DNA of 7,705 nt from contig DDIK01000007.1 in NCBI GenBank assembly GCA_002338505.1, positions 1-7,705 on the forward strand, given 5' to 3'. A program made the translations under genes and the position numbers. The DNA comes from Bacteriovorax sp. UBA1852. Lineage in GTDB: Bacteria > Bdellovibrionota > Bacteriovoracia > Bacteriovoracales > Bacteriovoracaceae. Below, one piece after another: positions 5,524-7,705 of the stretch (the stretch's first letter is position 1; every line of letters starts with the position of its first letter). The notes beneath the pieces are model-generated. The model was given only the letters and a program-made list of their open reading frames with translations, did not search any database and had not been told where the DNA came from.

Positions 5524-6576
5524 ATGTCTAATACATCTAAGAAGCTATTCAACGAATTTCAACTGAATAGTAAAATTACCCTTAAGAATCGAGTAGTTAT
5601 GGCACCTCTGACAAGATGTTTTGCTGTTGAAGGCCATGTCCCAAATGAGTTGGCAATTGATTACTATGCTAAGAGGGCAGATGTCGGCCTAATAATATCT
5701 GAGGCCACAGTGGTTCATCCCTCAGGTCATGGCTACCCAAATACGCCAGGAATTTACACATCCGAGCAAATAGAAGGATGGAAGAAGATAACAAAGAAAG
5801 TTCACGAAAATAACGGAAAGATGTTTTTACAGCTCTGGCATGTGGGAAGAGTAAGTCATCCCATTTATCTCGAAGGAGAAAAGCCTGTTGCTCCGTCAGA
5901 AAATGCGTTATCGGGAAGAGTTCCTAGAACCGATGATCTTCAATATGGAGAAGTTAGAGCACTTGAGACTTCAGAAGTTTATGACATGATCGATGCTTTT
6001 GTTAAGGGGGCTCGAAATTCAATCGCAGCGGGATTTGACGGTGTTGAAATTCATGGGGCCAATGGTTACTTAATAGATCAATTCTTACGACAAGATACAA
6101 ATAAGCGAACAGATGAATTTGGTGGCAGTACCGAGAATCGAATGAGGTTTGCCCTTGAAATCGTGAAACGTATTGTAGATGAGTTTGGTGGAGAAAGAGT
6201 AGGTATTAGACTCTCTCCAGGAGCATACTTTAATCTCGAGCATACGGATGGTGATGAAGCGACTTTTAAAGAGTTATTAAAAGAGCTTGAAAAATATAAT
6301 CTTGCATATGTTCATACTGGTATCTTTGATGACACGATTAAATTTGAATATCTTGATGGGACGGCCACTTCTTTTTTAAGAAGAAATTACAATGGAAACA
6401 TCATGGCATGCGGTTCATACACTGTAGACGATGCCATCGAATCAGTTGAGAATGAAGCTTCTGATCTCGTGGCCATTGGAAGACCTCTTATTGCAAACCC
6501 AGATTTTGTTGAATTAGCAAAGAATTCTAAAGACTTAAAAGAATATAGTGAAGAGATGCTCCAATCTCTTAACTAG
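5524..6576 (+). CDS. Old Yellow Enzyme family alkene reductase (NemA-like)
   Basis: This is a 350-residue FMN-dependent flavoprotein, cytoplasmic, of the NemA/OYE class. Members use NAD(P)H to reduce the C=C bond of alpha,beta-unsaturated carbonyls, maleimides and some nitro compounds. Family marks are all present: R-V-V-M-A-P-L-T-R (23-31, FMN contact), Q-L-W-H-V-G-R-V-S-H (103-112), and H-G-A-N-G-Y (177-182) with the substrate-binding His177/Asn180 pair and proton donor Tyr182. L-I-D-Q-F-L (183-188), Arg229 in G-I-R-L-S-P, and G-R-P-L-I-A-N-P (319-326) at the phosphate site follow. The length is slightly shorter than E. coli NemA. The start has AAAGGAG (5512-5518) at 5 nt. It is divergent from the OhrR-like MarR gene and shares a spacer with two palindromes, so it is probably derepressed by electrophiles or peroxides. 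It is followed by an intrinsic terminator and is likely monocistronic. The natural substrate cannot be read from sequence. Confidence 0.96.
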   Translation: MSNTSKKLFNEFQLNSKITLKNRVVMAPLTRCFAVEGHVPNELAIDYYAKRADVGLIISEATVVHPSGHGYPNTPGIYTSEQIEGWKKITKKVHENNGKMFLQLWHVGRVSHPIYLEGEKPVAPSENALSGRVPRTDDLQYGEVRALETSEVYDMIDAFVKGARNSIAAGFDGVEIHGANGYLIDQFLRQDTNKRTDEFGGSTENRMRFALEIVKRIVDEFGGERVGIRLSPGAYFNLEHTDGDEATFKELLKELEKYNLAYVHTGIFDDTIKFEYLDGTATSFLRRNYNGNIMACGSYTVDDAIESVENEASDLVAIGRPLIANPDFVELAKNSKDLKEYSEEMLQSLN

Positions 6577-6610
6577 TCTTTTAATCTCTCAATATCCCTC
6601 TCTCTCTAGT

Positions 6611-6638
6611 TTGGGGTGACGAATGTCACCCCAATTTT
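6611..6638 (+). terminator. Intrinsic terminator after the alkene reductase gene
   Basis: A perfect 10-bp stem (TTGGGGTGAC with GTCACCCCAA) closes a 4-nt GAAT loop and is followed by TTTT. It lies 34 nt after the reductase stop and isolates that gene from the transglycosylase gene downstream. Confidence 0.92.
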
Positions 6639-6654
6639 ATCCACTATGTTCTTT

Positions 6655-6683
6655 TTGATTTAATTGTATTTATTTGAGATAAT
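6655..6683 (+). promoter_or_regulatory. Predicted promoter of the lytic transglycosylase gene
   Basis: TTGATT (6655-6660) and GATAAT (6678-6683) are separated by exactly 17 nt, a good sigma-70-like promoter directly after the preceding terminator. The -10 ends only 6 nt before ATG 6690, so transcription would start at or next to the start codon. Confidence 0.6.
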
Positions 6684-6689
6684 AATTTT

Positions 6690-7649
6690 ATGAATAGAGT
6701 AAATAAGACTTTTCTCATATTCTCGATACTCTTTGTATCACAATCTTTTGCACAGACTTTTGATCAGTGGAAAAAGTCTTATGCTAAACAGGCAAGTAAA
6801 AGAGGTATTCCTTATTCTTTTACGATGAAAGTTTTAAAAGATGTAGAGTTAGATCAAAAGGTTATTCAACGAGATCGAAATCAAGTTATTCTCAGTAAAA
6901 CTAAAGACTACAATGAGTTTATGAAGCGTTGGTTGCGTGATGATAATGAGAGAATACAAAGAGCAAAAGTTGAACTCCAAAAACACCAACAGATTTTAAC
7001 TGAAATTGAAAAAAAGTTTAAAGTCGATAAAGAAGCTATTGTTTCTTTGTGGGGAGTTGAGACGTACTTTGGTGATATCATGGGCGATTATGATGTTATT
7101 AGGTCGCTGGCTACTCTTGTCTATGATGGAAGAAGACGTAAGTTTTACACAACTCAACTAAATGCAGCTTTAAGACTTTTAAAGCAAGGCCATGTCAAAA
7201 GAGAGAACTTTAAAGGAAGCTGGGCAGGTGCTACTGGGCAGTGTCAGTTTATGCCTTCAAATATTCCTGCCTATGGCTATGATTATGACAAAAATGGAAG
7301 AGTTGATCTTTGGGGTTCAAAGCCAGACATCTTCGCAAGTATAGCTAATTTCTTAAAAAAAGCAGGATGGAAAAAGGGCTTAAGTATTGGCTCCCTAGTT
7401 GTTCATGAGACTAGTTTTCGAGGTAAGCTATCTAAATATAGATCACCCTCTGAATATAATAAGCTGGGCTTTAGAGATCTTGATGGAAGTCTGATAGACG
7501 GCAATGATTGGTCAAAGAGAAAGGCTGAAAAAATTCCATTAAAGAATTCACCTTACATATTAAAAGGTACAAATTATAGGCCTCTTTTGAATTGGAATAA
7601 TTCAAGCCTCTTCGCTGCATTTAATATTATGATTATTGAAAGCCTATAA
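6690..7649 (+). CDS. MltB-family lytic murein transglycosylase
   Basis: The enzyme cleaves the MurNAc-GlcNAc bond of peptidoglycan to give 1,6-anhydro-MurNAc ends and acts in the periplasm. The 319-residue product has a signal peptide (Arg3 and Lys6, core 8-16, likely cleavage after Q-S-F-A at 21) with no lipobox, so it is soluble rather than a lipoprotein like E. coli MltB. The catalytic glutamate is Glu124 in S-L-W-G-V-E-T-Y-F-G. Family motifs follow: the G-S-W-A-G-A-T-G-Q-C-Q-F-M-P-S block (176-190), and D-Y-D-K-N-G-R-V-D-L-W (198-208), which resembles the EF-hand-like calcium loop of Slt35. In the first block Thr182 and Cys185 stand where soluble members I recall have Met and Thr. The C-terminus (S-S-L-F-A-A-F-N, 315-322 region) fits the family's terminal helix. 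There is no good ribosome binding site. It is probably monocistronic. Roles in wall remodelling, or in prey wall breakdown if the host is predatory, are inference. Confidence 0.93.
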   Translation: MNRVNKTFLIFSILFVSQSFAQTFDQWKKSYAKQASKRGIPYSFTMKVLKDVELDQKVIQRDRNQVILSKTKDYNEFMKRWLRDDNERIQRAKVELQKHQQILTEIEKKFKVDKEAIVSLWGVETYFGDIMGDYDVIRSLATLVYDGRRRKFYTTQLNAALRLLKQGHVKRENFKGSWAGATGQCQFMPSNIPAYGYDYDKNGRVDLWGSKPDIFASIANFLKKAGWKKGLSIGSLVVHETSFRGKLSKYRSPSEYNKLGFRDLDGSLIDGNDWSKRKAEKIPLKNSPYILKGTNYRPLLNWNNSSLFAAFNIMIIESL

Positions 7650-7705
7650 AACTGATCCAGTAAAATGGTGATATGAATATTATATTCTGTTTCAATTATA
7701 ATCTA

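Noticed and set aside
7673..7705. Start of a further gene (ATG 7673, GGTG shortly upstream)
   Set aside because: Only 11 codons are visible, the GGTG spacing is too short for a normal site, and nothing can be recognised; it could be chance.

Overview
The window is AT-rich and densely coding. It reads as chromosomal DNA from a Gram-negative bacterium of the Bdellovibrionota, most likely a Bacteriovorax/Halobacteriovorax-like predator or a relative. The taxonomic call is inference. It rests on a TIGR02147-type regulator (a family concentrated in Bdellovibrio-like bacteria and Fibrobacter), a set of exported proteins of a type I associate with Bdellovibrionota, and the base composition. No mobile element, tRNA, rRNA or CRISPR array was seen.

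Region 1 (1-3631, + strand) is a tightly packed four-gene unit. A 5'-truncated gene is followed after 2 nt by the TIGR02147/DUF4423 regulator. That gene overlaps the next gene by 8 nt, and a fourth gene follows after 4 nt. The truncated gene and the last two genes are divergent paralogs. The last two have signal peptides and four cysteines at nearly identical spacing. The truncated one keeps a His-Glu pair, and both downstream copies have Asn-Tyr at the same aligned position. The arrangement suggests a regulator embedded in an operon of secreted, disulfide-stabilised envelope or exported proteins of unknown function.

Region 2 (3632-4489, + strand) holds one small cytoplasmic ankyrin-repeat protein. 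It converges with region 3, with only 3 nt between the stop codons.

Region 3 (4493-6638) is a divergent stress-response-like locus. On the minus strand lie an OhrR-like MarR regulator, a 35-residue single-helix membrane protein with a strong ribosome binding site, and a 121-residue membrane or exported protein. On the plus strand lies an Old Yellow Enzyme family alkene reductase ending in a clear intrinsic terminator. The 95-nt divergent spacer carries two TTGTATACAA palindromes placed over the likely promoters. This fits a redox- or electrophile-sensing MarR protein that controls both itself and the reductase.

Region 4 (6640-7649, + strand) is a stand-alone exported MltB-family lytic transglycosylase. 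Its good sigma-70-like promoter lies so close to the start codon that the mRNA may be leaderless. The last 56 nt hold no feature I can support.
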